From positions 147,535,084 to 147,599,083 of the forward strand of contig NC_134101.1 in the NCBI RefSeq assembly GCF_000715075.1: a stretch of 64,000 bases of DNA. Reading direction: 5' to 3'. The translations under genes and the position numbers were made by a program. The notes below the pieces were generated by a model, which worked only from the letters and a program-made list of their open reading frames with translations, was not told where the DNA came from and did not search any database. Of this stretch, positions 21,361 to 31,860 are shown piece by piece. The DNA is from Nicotiana tabacum (Eukaryota > Streptophyta > Magnoliopsida > Solanales > Solanaceae). The stretch's first letter is position 1; every line of letters begins with the position of its first letter.

Positions 21361-21532
21361 AGTTCTGTCCTAGGATTGTCTATAGACTGTGTCTAGTAGA
21401 GTCTTGTTTATGGGTGTGTTGTGCACCACACTTTTAATCAAGAGGCTACAGGACATATAGGATGTTATCCTCTCTTATTATCTTAGATCATGCAATATAA
21501 GAAAGTTCCTAACGATATGTTATATTTCAGTG

Positions 21533-22760
21533 ATGCCTCCAAAGACTACAACCACCTAGAAGGGAAAGTCCGTAGCTGGTGAGACCACTAGTCGAGTGCC
21601 ACGAGTTATCAGGGCTCGGGGAGAGTCTCATAGTGAGGTTCCATCTCAGACTTCACGTACCCCGCCCTTTCTAGAAGAGCTCTGAGGGGTACCAGCTCTA
21701 GCGCCCGCCCCTTTACATTCAGCACCTCAGCCAGATACACCGGGTCAGGAGATGAGAGATGCTATTCAGCTGCTAACCCGATTAGTAGTCGCACAAGCTT
21801 GGCGACAGGAAATAGGTATTGGTTATGCAGATAGGTCCGTCAATGCGAGGGTTCATGACTTTATTAATTTAGACCCTCTAGTATTCACTGGGGTAGATCC
21901 AAATGAGGACTCTCAGGTATTTATTGATAGAGTGCAGAGGATGTTAGGGGTAATGAAAGCCACTACAACTGAGTCAGTTGAGCTAGCTTCCTATAGACTC
22001 CGAGATATTGCAGTTAATTGGTACAAGTCTTGGGAATTGTCCACAGGTGAGGATGCCCCTCCAGCAGTATGACAAGAGTTTACAAAAGCTTTTCTTCATC
22101 ATTATCTTCCACCAGAGCTTAGACGGGCCAGAGTTGATAAGTTCTTGACCCTTCGGCAAGGTAACATGAGTGTTCGGGAGTACAATCTTCAGTTTGATTC
22201 ATTGTCTAGGTATGCTCCCACTATTGTATCTAAGATGGAGGATCGGGTGCACCGGTTCGTGATGAGATTAGAGCCTCACTTGCTTAATGATTGTATGTCG
22301 GTCTCACTTCAGCCAGACATGGATATTTTTCGTATTCATGCATATGCTCAGGGTGTAGAGGAGCGTAAGCAGAAACAAAGGGCCAACCGTGAGCATGATA
22401 GGGCCCAGAATAAGAAAGCGAGGTCTTCGAGTCCTTCTAGGGAGTTTCGAGTTGGTCAGAGACAGAAATACTCGAGGTATCTAGCCCAACCATTGGCTAG
22501 CTCGCCCCATCAGTTTGGTGGTAAGAGATTTGATCATTCCATATATTCAGGGTCTGGTTAGAATTTCAGGGCCTCAAGTTCTCAATATAGGGGTGAGACA
22601 AATTAGATGAGCCCTTGACACGATATGCTCAATGTGGTAAGTAGTATATCGGGCAGTGCCGTATGGGATTAGATGTTTGTTATACTTGTGGTTATCCGGG
22701 CCACATTATGAGGGATTGTCCGATGAGAGGTGATGCAAGCATAGCTCAGCCAGAGGGATA
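21533..22760 (+). pseudogene. gag: gag of element D
   Basis: Start MPPKTTTT at 21533. A proline-rich N-terminus is followed by the capsid-type domain: ARVHDFINLDPLVFTGVDP, FIDRVQRMLGVM, YRLRDIAVNWYKSW, then FLTLRQGNMSVREYNLQFDSL and MEDRVHRFVMRLEPHL. The CCHC knuckle CYTCGYPGHIMRDC sits at about 22678-22719 and binds RNA. Stops at 21557 (TAG), 21683 (TGA), 22070 (TGA) and 22559 (TAG) lie within an otherwise continuous frame and look like single C-to-T or G-to-A changes. Order and motifs match Tekay/Del gag. Confidence 0.9.
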
Positions 22761-22875
22761 AGTAGTTGGTTCTTCATCATCAGTACTCCCCCCTTGTCAA
22801 GATCCACAAGCACCAATAAGTCGTGATAGAGGCAGAGGCGGAGCATCTAGCTCGAGTAGTCCTCAGAACTGCATT

Positions 22876-23235
22876 TATTCATTGGCAGGATGGCAGGACC
22901 AAGAGTCACCCCCTAATGTTGTTACAGGTATATTATCAGTCTTCTCATATGATATATATGCACTGATTGACCCATGTTCCACCTTATCATATGTTAGTTC
23001 GTTGGTTGCTTGTAAGTTTGAAATAAAACCTGAATTGGTTAAACCTTTTGAGATGTCTACACTTGTTGGGGACTCAGTGATAGCTAAGCAAGTATATAGG
23101 GATTGTATAGTAGTAGTTCATGGTCTATTTACCATAGTAGACCTAATCGAGTTAGATATGGTAGAATTTGATGTTATAATGGGTATGGATGGTTGGCTTC
23201 TTGTCATGCTAACATTGATTGTAGATCAAAGATAG
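22876..23235 (+). pseudogene. pol: Protease region of element D
   Basis: VTGILSVFSYDIYALIDPCS holds the aspartic-protease active site at about 22968, with C where the family has G (DPGS is usual), which should abolish activity. LSYVSS, the flap region around VYRDCIVVVHG and the final FDVIMGMDGWL, the usual end of this domain, follow. A frame change comes before the next segment at about 23230. Confidence 0.85.
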
Positions 23236-23239
23236 TCAG

Positions 23240-24956
23240 ATTTCAATTTCCAGGGGAGCCTGTTTTGGAGTGGAAAGGTAATACGGCGATGTCGAGAGGT
23301 AGATTTATTTCCTATCTCATGGCAAGAAAGATGAATAGAAAGGGTTGAATTTATAACTTAGTTCAGGTTCAGGATGGGGAAGTAAAGTCACCAACCATTC
23401 AGTCCATCCCTGTAGTTAATGAGTTTCTTGATGTTTTTCCCAATGAGCTTCCGGGTCTCCCGCCAGAGCGAGAAATTGAGTTTTCTATTGACCTACTACC
23501 AGATACTCATCCAATATCTATTCCTCCCTATAGAATGGCCCCCGCAGAGCTGAAAGAATTGAAGGAACAACTAAAGGATTTGCTTGAGAAAGGCTTTATC
23601 AGACTTAGCACATCACCATGGGGAGCACATGTGTTATTTGTGAGGAAGAAAAATGGTTCCTTACGGATGTGTATTGACTATAGATAGTTGAATAAGGTGA
23701 CGATAAAAAATAAGTACCCGCTCCCGAGGATTGACGATTTATTTGATCAGTTGCAAGGTGCCAAGTGTTTTTCAAAAATAGACTTGAGGTCCAGGCACCA
23801 TCAAGTAAGGGTTAAGGAGGAAGATATTCCGAAGACAACATTTAAGACCAGATATAGGCACTTTGAGTTTCGTGTTATGTCGTTCGGTTTGACCAATACC
23901 CTAGCAGTATTCATGGATTTGATGAACCGTGTGTTCAGGCCCTTTTTAGATCTGTTCGTAATTGTATTTATCGACGATATATTGGTGTATTCTTGTTCAG
24001 AGGCTGAACATGCAGATCATTTGCGTACTGTGCTCAGAACTCTACAAAAAGGAAAGTTGTATGCAAAATTCTCTAAATATGAATTCTGGTTGAATTCTGT
24101 AGCTTTCCTTAGGCATATCATTTCGGGTGAAGGCATCCGGGTGGATGCACAAAAGATTGAGGCAATAAAGACTTGGCCTAGACCCACAACACCGACGGAG
24201 GTTCGTAGCTTTCTAGGTTTGGTAGGTTATTACAGGAGATTTGTGGAAGGATTTTCTTCCCTTTCAGCACCTTTAACAAGGTTGACTCAGAAGGGAGAAA
24301 AGTTTCAATGGACTGACGCTTGCGAACGGAGTTTCCAGGCCTTAAAGGACAGATTAACTTCAACATCGATTCTAACACTCCTAGTGGGGACCAATGGTTA
24401 TGTGATCTATTGTGACGCTTCAAGTGTTGGATTGGGTTGTGTACTGATACAACATGGTAAGGTTGCAGCTTATGCTTCTAGACAACTAAGAAAGCATGAG
24501 AAGAACTACCCGACCCACGATCTAGAGTTAGCCGCGATGATTCATGCACTAAAAATGTGGAGGCACTACTTGTATGGCATTCATGTTGATATTTATATGG
24601 ATCATAAAATCCTCCAGTACATTTTGAAGCAAAAGGAATTGAATCTATGTCAAAGGATATGGTTGGAGCTACTTAAAGATTATGACGTTGATATTTTATA
24701 CCATATGGGGAAGGCGAACGTAGTAGCCGACGCCCTCAGCCGTAGGTCTATGGGTAGCATGTCGTATTTACAGCCAAAAAAGAGGGGAATAGCCCACGAG
24801 GTTCATCATCTAGCTAGTCTTGGAGTTTGGTTACTGGATTCAGGTGATATTGGAATTACTATTCAGGATACGACAACATCATCTTCAGTAACTGAAGTAA
24901 AGGAATGCAAGTACAAGGATCCTGCGTTAGTTCATTATAGGGATACCACCCTTTAG
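23240..24956 (+). pseudogene. pol: Reverse transcriptase and RNase H of element D
   Basis: The upstream linker reads [20 protein letters not shown] and [20 protein letters not shown] follows with a TAG at 23685, then the [20 protein letters not shown] block, MSFGLTN, and the catalytic FIDDILVYS (about 23970). [13 protein letters not shown] leads into RNase H, with [50 protein letters not shown] and ADALSRR. RT copies the RNA and RNase H degrades it in the particle. The stretch 23688-24956 is open for 422 codons. These motifs are those of Tekay/Del chromoviruses. Confidence 0.93.
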
Positions 24957-26097
24957 AAGGAGAAGACACCATTTTGAATTACAGAAGATGGGGTCCTCAG
25001 ATATCAAGGACGATTATGTGCCCCTAATGTTGCAGGGCTACGTCAGCAGGTTTTGGGAGAAACTTACTATTTTCGTTATTTTGTCCATCCCGGAGAGACA
25101 AAGATGTATCATGGTATCAAGGAAGTATATTGGTGGGATAGAATGAAAAAGGATATAGCAGAGTTTGTTGCTCAGTGTCCTAACTATCAGCAGGTTAAGA
25201 TTGCGTATCAGAAACTCGGTGGGTTATTGCAGGTTATGGAGTTTCCAACTTGGAAATGGGAAATAATCAATATGGATTTCATCGTAGGCTTACCTCGTGC
25301 CTAGTGTTAGTACAAATTCATATGGGTGATTGTTGATAGGTTTACAAAGTCAGCCCATTTTCTGCCCATTAGGACTACATATTCTGAGATTATGCAAGGC
25401 TTTATATTAAGGAGATAGTACGACTGCATGGTATCCCTATATCTATTATCTCGGATAGAGGAGCTCAATTTACAGCTAACTTCTGGAGGTCCTTCCAAAA
25501 AGAATTGGGGACTCAAGTAAGTCTTAGTACAACATTTCATCCCTAGAAAGACGGACAGACTGAGCGTACTATTCAAACACTGGAGGATATGTTACGATCT
25601 TGTGTGATAGACTTCAAAGGTAGCTCGGATGATCATCTGCCGGAGTTCGCATATAATAACAGTTACCATTCCAGTATTCAGATGGCTTCATACGAAGCTC
25701 TTTACGAACAGAAGTGTAGGTTGCCTATAGGGTGGTTCGATGTTGGAGAATCTTGATTATATGGGCCAGACCTTGTTCAGCAAGCCATAGAAAAAGTAAA
25801 GTTAATCTGGGATCGGCTATTGACAGCTCAGACTCGTTAGAAGTCATATTCTGACGTGCGACGACGAGATTTAGAGTTTGGGATTGATGACTGTGTATTC
25901 TTAAAGGTGTTACCTATGAAGGGTATGCTGAGGTTTGGCAAGAAAGGCAAACTTAGCCCACAATATATTGGGCCTTATAGGATCATTCAAAGAGTGGGCC
26001 AAATAACTTATGAGTTAGAATTTCCCTCGGAATTAGAGTCTGTCCATCTTGTTTTTCACGTATCTATGTTACGGAAATGCATTGGCGATCCTACCTG
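24957..26097 (+). pseudogene. pol: Integrase of element D
   Basis: The zinc-binding part has VHPGETKMYHGIKEVYWW and QCPNYQQVK; the second cysteine of the HHCC set is Y. The core follows: MDFIVGLPRA (first D), [13 protein letters not shown] (second D) and [15 protein letters not shown] (E). Pieces lie in different frames with stops at about 25303 and 25412. The GPYRIIQRVGQITYELEFP tail and VFHVSMLRKCIGDP lead into the chromodomain. Integrase inserts the DNA copy into the genome. Confidence 0.88.
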
Positions 26098-26328
26098 AGT
26101 AGTGCCCACGAATGATGTACAGATTGCAGAGGACTTGTCATAAAAAATTCCAGTTGCCATCCTAGACCGACAGATCCGCAAGCTACGGAATAAGGAGGTA
26201 GCCTCCGTGAAAGTACTTTAGAGGAACAACAATGTGGAAGAAATGACTTGGGAGGTCGAGGAAGACATGAAGTCTAGATATCCCTACTTATTTCCTCCTA
26301 TAGAGAAGGGTTCGACTAAGATGTCATA
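26098..26328 (+). pseudogene. Chromodomain at the C-terminus of element D integrase
   Basis: After a TGA at 26097-26099 the frame reads PVAILDRQIRKLRNKEVASV and NNNVEEMTWEVEEDMKSRYP, ending KGSTKMS and a stop at 26326-26328. This is the chromodomain of Tekay/Del elements, thought to steer integration to heterochromatin. Two internal stops are visible. Confidence 0.85.
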
Positions 26329-26532
26329 ACCATAAGGTACGTGTATAAATTCTTATGTTGGTTATTGTCATTGGTCGTCTGAGGCCATTGTCGTTATTGA
26401 TAATTATGGTCCTGTGTGGCATTGGATTATTAAGCTTCTACAGGGAGAGTTGGTAGTAGTGTTGTTGAAAAGGCGACCCTGCCAAAGTTATATAGATCGC
26501 GGGGAGTTGAACATTCGAGGACGAATGTTTCT

Positions 26533-26545
26533 AAGGGGGAAAGGA
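26533..26545 (+). promoter_or_regulatory. Polypurine tract of element D
   Basis: AAGGGGGAAAGGA directly before the 3' LTR; start site for plus-strand DNA synthesis. Confidence 0.9.
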
Positions 26546-27582
26546 TGTTACATCTCGCGTTTTTGTACGTTAAAAGTTTTGTCTTCAGTTAATTGACATA
26601 GACTCGGGGATGAGATTATCTTGAGGTTAACGTATTTACGCTATTTATAACAAGCGAGAAATAAGTGTCATGAAGGATAAAGGGTACACGAATTAAAGAA
26701 AACGAGTTTCGTTGAAAGTGGCCAATTTGGGATAAAATACAGGTCGAGCGATAATACCCGATAATTATGAACTAGTACCATGCAAGATACCATATGACCA
26801 CGGTATTGTAATATATAAAGTATATTAAAAATAAGTAGAATTTTAAGTTATTTGGGGCAATTTTTAAAATATGCTGGTAATTGGTTAATTACCGTATAAT
26901 GGGACATTACCCAATTAACTAATAAATGGGTAAAGATTAATAATCTTCACTCCACTCCCCACGTGGAAATAGGCCACTATTCAAATATATGACTAATTAG
27001 TCATATATGCTTAGTGGCTAAAACGTGTAATTCACTGAAGACTTATAAGAAAAGCTTGGTCTCTTTAAAAGCTTGGTCTTTTAAAGCTTAGTTCATTTAG
27101 TCAGAATGAAATTTAAGTCTTTATTCCTAAATTCAACTCTCCAAGCACATACGCCAAGTTTAAAAATCTCCAACGAAATTCTTGCAAACAGTTATAACGA
27201 GAATTGATTAGAACCGTAGCAACGTAGAATTTTACGGTTCTAAAGGAGTACGGTGCAATCTTCTCCAAGAATATTATACGGAGTTTTCCCTGCTCCAGGT
27301 ATGTTAAGGCTATTCCTTCTTTCTTTTTGGCATGGTCCAAATCATACAGAAGAAACGAGCAAATGCACAGTTTTCATAAACGACTCTATTCATAGAAATA
27401 CTAGGGGTCTCTGTGTTCTTGATTTCCCATATGACATATTATTATATCTCCTGTTCATGGGTCTCAGAATAATACGTAGTTGAAAAAGTTTATTCGGAGA
27501 ATATTGAGATTATTACATATTTTTCATGCATTTCATTCATTTATACATGTACATTGACCCATGACCAGATGGAGTTATATAC

Positions 27583-27620
<38 letters not shown>

Positions 27621-28397
27621 GGGATATGGGAAAAAGGTTACGGCGTTATATACGCACCGCCACCTGATCAGTTGGTATATGTTGATGTTGTTGTCCACAG
27701 TGGCCGAGATGATAGGATGGGATGCCCTCAGCGGCTTGATGATGTTATATACACATATACCCATGCATGACATGACATTTATATACACGTGTATGACATT
27801 GTAAATGTTTCAGAATTTACGAAGTTATTCAGATTCACAGATGGATTTCTTTATTCCATGTTTCATCTATGCCTTTACGTATAGATTTTCATGCCTTACA
27901 TACTCAGTACATTTTTTGTACTGACGCCCTATTCCACAGGGCCTGCGTTTCATGCCCGCAGGTGCAGGTAGGCAAGCTGATGGTCCCCCTTCTTAGGATC
28001 CTTGATCAGTGAGAGTTGGCATGCTCTACTTGATCCAGAGCTGCTTTTAATTTTGGTACGATATGCTTGTACATGTATATATGGGTATGACGTGGCTCAG
28101 TCCCGTCTTTTTACAGTTATATTTCTGTTAGAGGTCTGTAGATATGTCTAGTTGGATTGTATGTGGCCTTGTCGGCTTTCCGTTTTGAATGTATAGTTGT
28201 CTATAGCAGCCTTGCCGGCTCGCCCACTGTATTCTGCATGTATACGTATATATGCCTTTTTGGCAGGTTTCCTTCATGTATAATATTCTCGTAATTCATC
28301 AGATGTTATTCAGGTTTATGTCTTAGACACATGCTTAGGGGTGTTTAATAAGTAGGACTCGGGCACCCGTCGCGACCCATCAGTTTGGGTCGTGACA
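26546..28397 (+). repeat. 3' LTR of element D
   Basis: TGTTACATCT to GTCGTGACA, 1852 bp, collinear with 19437-21344. Confidence 0.92.
27584..27620. repeat. (CA)n(TA)n microsatellite in the 3' LTR of D
   Basis: About 13 CA units then 6 TA units, at the LTR position that is (AT)n in the 5' copy. Confidence 0.95.
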
Positions 28398-28402
28398 TTG
28401 TG
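28398..28402. repeat. Target-site duplication of element D, right copy (TTGTG)
   Basis: Identical to 19432-19436. Confidence 0.9.
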
Positions 28403-28931
28403 TTCACCTACAAGACTAAGATCAAGATTAAACAACTTAATTGTCCAATAAGCTTTATGTTCTATCTCAACAGGTAGGTGACAAGATTCACACACTAATT
28501 TAAATGGTGAAGTCCTTATGGTTGTTTTGAATGCAGTTTTGTATGCTCATAAAGCTTCATCCAACTTTATAGATCAATCCTTATGAGAATCACTAACTGT
28601 TTTTTACGAATTCACTTAATCTCACGGTTAGCCACTTCAATTTTCCCAATAGTTAAGGCTGGTACGAGGTTCTTGTTTTGTGTGTGACCTCATACATAGC
28701 CAACAAAGCAGCAAACTGTTTGTTTACAAAATGCAACCCATTGTCACTGATAATCACTCGAGGTGTCCCAAAGCGGGTAACCATTTACCTCATCTTGAAG
28801 CTTCCTTCTTTAATCACGAAAAATCTCATGTGGCAACCATCCACTAGCCGAAAAATTAGCTACATTAGCATACCAAGATGGTATTTTAGAGACTGCAACA
28901 ATGGAAAAGATCTACATTGTGAAAGATCGTA
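28403..28931 (-). pseudogene. pol: Athila integrase core fragment
   Basis: On the minus strand the last part reads AYKTAFKTTI, SPFKLVCESCHLPVEIEHKA and YWTIKLFNLDLSLVGEHN, the segment before the C-terminal part at 19122-19436 in Athila integrases. Further upstream (to about 28931) the reading is broken; pieces of the GTPRVIISDNG region are recognisable near 28745. The right edge is cut by the TGTAACGACCCG LTR at 28932. Confidence 0.7.
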
Positions 28932-30314
28932 TGTAACGACCCGATCAATCATTTTGAGCTCTAGTGCTTCGTTCGACGGTTTGAGGTCATGGGCAGCTTC
29001 ACTTCATGTATTATGACTTGTATGTGTGGTCGGAATTGAAATTCGAGAAGTTCGAAGTGGATTTGGAAAGAAAATTCTCATTTCGAAAGCCTTAAGTTCG
29101 AAGAAGTGAAACGATTTTTGAGTAAACGACTTCAAAATTTGGATTTGAAGGTTCCAGCAAGTTCCTATAATGATTTCGGACTTGGGCGTATGTTCGGATT
29201 GGGTTTTGGATGACTCGGGAGCATTTAGGCACCTATTGTGGAAGTTAGCATTTTGGAAGAATTTCATAAATTTGGGTTGAAGTGCATTTCAATGTTATCA
29301 TTGTCCGTTTGGGATTTTGAGTCTAGGAATAGCTCTGTATGGTGATTTTGGTATTGGGAGCGCGTCCGAAAGAGGATTCGAAGGTTCGTAGGTCATTTTG
29401 GAGTCATAGGAGAAAGTTGGAAATTTGGAGGTTTTGAGGAGTTTGACCCAAAGTTTACTTTTTGATATCGGGGTTAGATACCTATTCCAAGAGTTGGAGT
29501 AGGTCCATAATGTCAATTATGACTTGTCTGCAAAATTTGGGGTCAATCGGACGTGATTTGATAGGTTTCGGCATCGAATGTAGAAATTTGAAGTTCTAAA
29601 GTTCATTAAGTTTGAATCGAGGTGTGATTCGTGATTTTGATGTTGTTTGATGTGATTTGAGGCCTCGATCAGGTCTGTGTTATGTTGTGGGACTGGTTTG
29701 TGTGATTGGACGGGGTCCTAGGGGCCTCGGGTGTGTTTCGGGATGGTGCCGGATCATTTCGGGCTGTTTTGGACTGCTGTTGCTGGTATATGGTTTCGTT
29801 CATCGTGAACGCGAAGGGTGTCCTGTGTTTGCAGAGGAAAGTTTGGGGCTACTGAGTTCTGGTCTTTGCAAATGTGACATAGAGGTCACGGACGCGAAGG
29901 GACAATCACAAACGCGTAGAAGGAAAGGGGGAGCTGGGCCTGGAGTCATTTAGCCTTCGGGAACGCAGAGCTCCCATCGTGATCGCGAAGCAGTGGAGCT
30001 TGGAGACTTCACGTACGCAAGGCTTTGATCGAGAACGTGAAGAGTAAAATTGAAGGCAGTGCAAGTTTGGCCTTCGCAAACGCAAGGGTATTTCCGCGTT
30101 CACGAAGGAGGGTCGCGTGGGCAGTGTTCTTTTAAAATTGGGGATATGGCTCATTTTCACTTCATTTCTTCCATGGGAAGCGATTTTGGAGAAATTTTGG
30201 AGTGTCATTTCCAGCATCTTCTATGGGTAAGTGATTTCTTCTCATTGTAAGTTAAATACATGGTCTATATATGGATTTAGACATGAAAATTTGTAGAAAT
30301 TGTGGGATTTGGAA
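28932..30314 (+). repeat. LTR fragment of another Ty3-gypsy family (TGTAACGACCCG type)
   Basis: Starts TGTAACGACCCGATC inside Athila integrase and has the look of a widespread Solanaceae LTR (TTTTGAGCTCTAGTGC, then many TTCGAAG and GGTCAT blocks). At 29800-30115 it carries a dozen degenerate palindromes related to CGCGA(A/T)CGCGAAG. It stops abruptly at the RT of element C at 30315, so its 3' end is missing. No coding region is present. The possible duplicated flank, TCGTA, cannot be tested. Confidence 0.6.
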
Positions 30315-31200
30315 GAAAAGCACATTTCTCGGGGTTGAGTTTCATGTTATACTTCCTCGAAGTCTCGAATGTTTCCTGCAAGTGAGCCAAATGGTCCTTT
30401 GCACGCAGGGAATTAACTAGCATGTCATCAATATAAACTTCTACTGACTTACCTATTTGTTCTTCGAACATCTAATTTACTAGGCGTTGATAAGTAGCTC
30501 CTGCATTTTTTAGCCCTGAAAGGCATTACATTGTAACAATATGTTCCATATTTGGTGATAAATGAGGTCTTCTCCTGGTCTTCCGGGTTCATCTGAATTT
30601 GATTGTACCCAAAATAGGCATTGAGAAAGGTAAGGATCTCGTGGCTAGCCATGGAATCGATCATGCGATGGATGTTAGGTAGTGGAAAAGAGTCTTTAGG
30701 GTATGCCTTGTTCAAATCCTTTTAATCTACACACATTCTAAGTTTGTTCCCTTTTTAGGTACTACGACTACAATGGCTAACCATTAGAGGTATTTTACTT
30801 CCCGAATGGACCCTATTTTGAGAAGTTTAGTTACCTCGTCCTTTATGAATGCATGCTTTACCTCGTACTAGGGCCTTCTCTTTTGTTTCACCAGTTTGAA
30901 CCTGGGGTCAAGACTTAGCCGATACATTGTTATCTCTGGTAGGATCCCTATCATGTCTAAATAGGACCAAGCAAAACAATCCATGTTATCGATAAGAAAT
31001 TGAATAATCTTTTTTTGAGTTCGGGGGTTAACACCGTTCCCAAGTATACCTTTTGCTCGGGTAGATACTCGATCAATATAACCTGTTCCAGTTCCTCAAC
31101 AGTTGATTTGGTAGCACCGGAGTCTTCGGGAACAATAAAGGTTCGAGGGGTCATAAAATCCTCCTCTTCTTCTTCTATCTCTTTCTTTCCCAATTCGGTC
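30315..31200 (-). pseudogene. pol: Reverse transcriptase N-terminal half of element C
   Basis: Reads MNKAYPKDSFPLPNIHRMID, then FLNAYFGYNQIQMNPEDQEK, YCYNVMPF, a frame change near 30490, and VEVYIDDMLVNSLRAKDH with the YIDD catalytic motif at about 30424-30435. It ends NMKLNPEKCAF at 30315, where homology stops. Upstream, 30957-31193 has an acidic linker (EEEEEDFMTPRTFIVPED) and VEELEQVILIEYLPEQKVYL, usual before RT in this lineage. Several stops lie between the pieces. Confidence 0.82.
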
Positions 31201-31860
31201 GAGGCCAGTGGCTGTGATTGCTATTTGGTTTCCTGTTTAGCGCTTGACCTCTCCAAGGCTGATAACATCGATACTGGTATTACCTCGTCAACTACAAACA
31301 TTTCTTTTGCAGCATGCTACTTCCCATACACTGTTTTCACACCGTCTAATGCCAGGAATTTCATCATTTGGTGGAGAGTCAAAGGAACTGCCCTTATGTT
31401 GTGAATCCAGGGCCTTCCGAGTAGGGCATTGTATTAATGTCACCCTCGATCACATGGAACATGGTATCTTGAATGGTTCCAGCCACGTTCACTAGTAGAG
31501 TAATTTCCCCTTTAATTGTTTCACTGGCCATGTTGAAGCCGTTTAAGACTCGAGCTGTGGGCATAATTTGATCTTGCAGGCCGAGTTAATCCACGACCCT
31601 CGATCGGATGATATTCACCGAGCCACCTGGATCCACTAAAACATGCTTAACTTGAACTTTATTTAATAACATAGAAATTACCAGAGCGTCATTGTGTGGC
31701 TGAGAAATGCCTTCTGCTTCTTCATCACTGAATGAAAAGGAGCCCTCAGGCACATAATCCTGGGTCCGTTTCTCTCTGGTAATCGATACCTTAGTACGTT
31801 TGTACACGGGCCCTTGTGGAATATCGACCCCACCAACGATCATATGAATGGCATGTTGTG
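31201..31860 (-). pseudogene. pol: Aspartic protease region of element C
   Basis: VKHVLVDPGGSVNIIRSRVVD at about 31586-31650 holds the DPGG active-site loop. After a stop the frame continues with FNMASETIKGEI and FHVIEGD, matching the B protease. Upstream, IVGGVDIPQGPVYKRTKVSI and HNDALVISMLLNKVQ link it to gag. Frame changes past 31490 prevent a full reading. Confidence 0.78.

Larger units (their letters stand above)
19437..28397 (+). mobile_element. Tekay/Del-type chromovirus D, structurally complete
   Basis: 8961 bp with two LTRs of about 1.9 kb, a tRNA-iMet-type PBS, gag with CCHC knuckle, protease, RT, RNase H, integrase, chromodomain and a PPT, in the usual Ty3-gypsy order, flanked by TTGTG duplications. 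It interrupts the Athila integrase. Over the first roughly 330 bases the two LTRs differ at about 18 sites by eye, mostly transitions. Stops such as TAG at 21557, TGA at 21683, TGA at 22070 and TAG at 22559 make it inactive. Confidence 0.92.
17241..28931 (-). mobile_element. Athila-type Ty3-gypsy remnant, split by element D
   Basis: Minus-strand pieces in order: integrase core (28931-28403), integrase C-terminus (19436-19122), spacer, leader exon and intron (19121-17631), then an ORF cut off at about 17258. The two integrase pieces join across D, whose TTGTG duplications flank the gap. An ORF after a long post-pol spacer fits the Athila plan. The left end is cut by the Sirevirus LTR and the right end by the LTR fragment at 28932. 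Confidence 0.65.

Noticed and set aside
29657..29953. 98-codon ORF in the LTR fragment
   Set aside because: Lies in LTR sequence with decayed palindromes; no domain and no start context.
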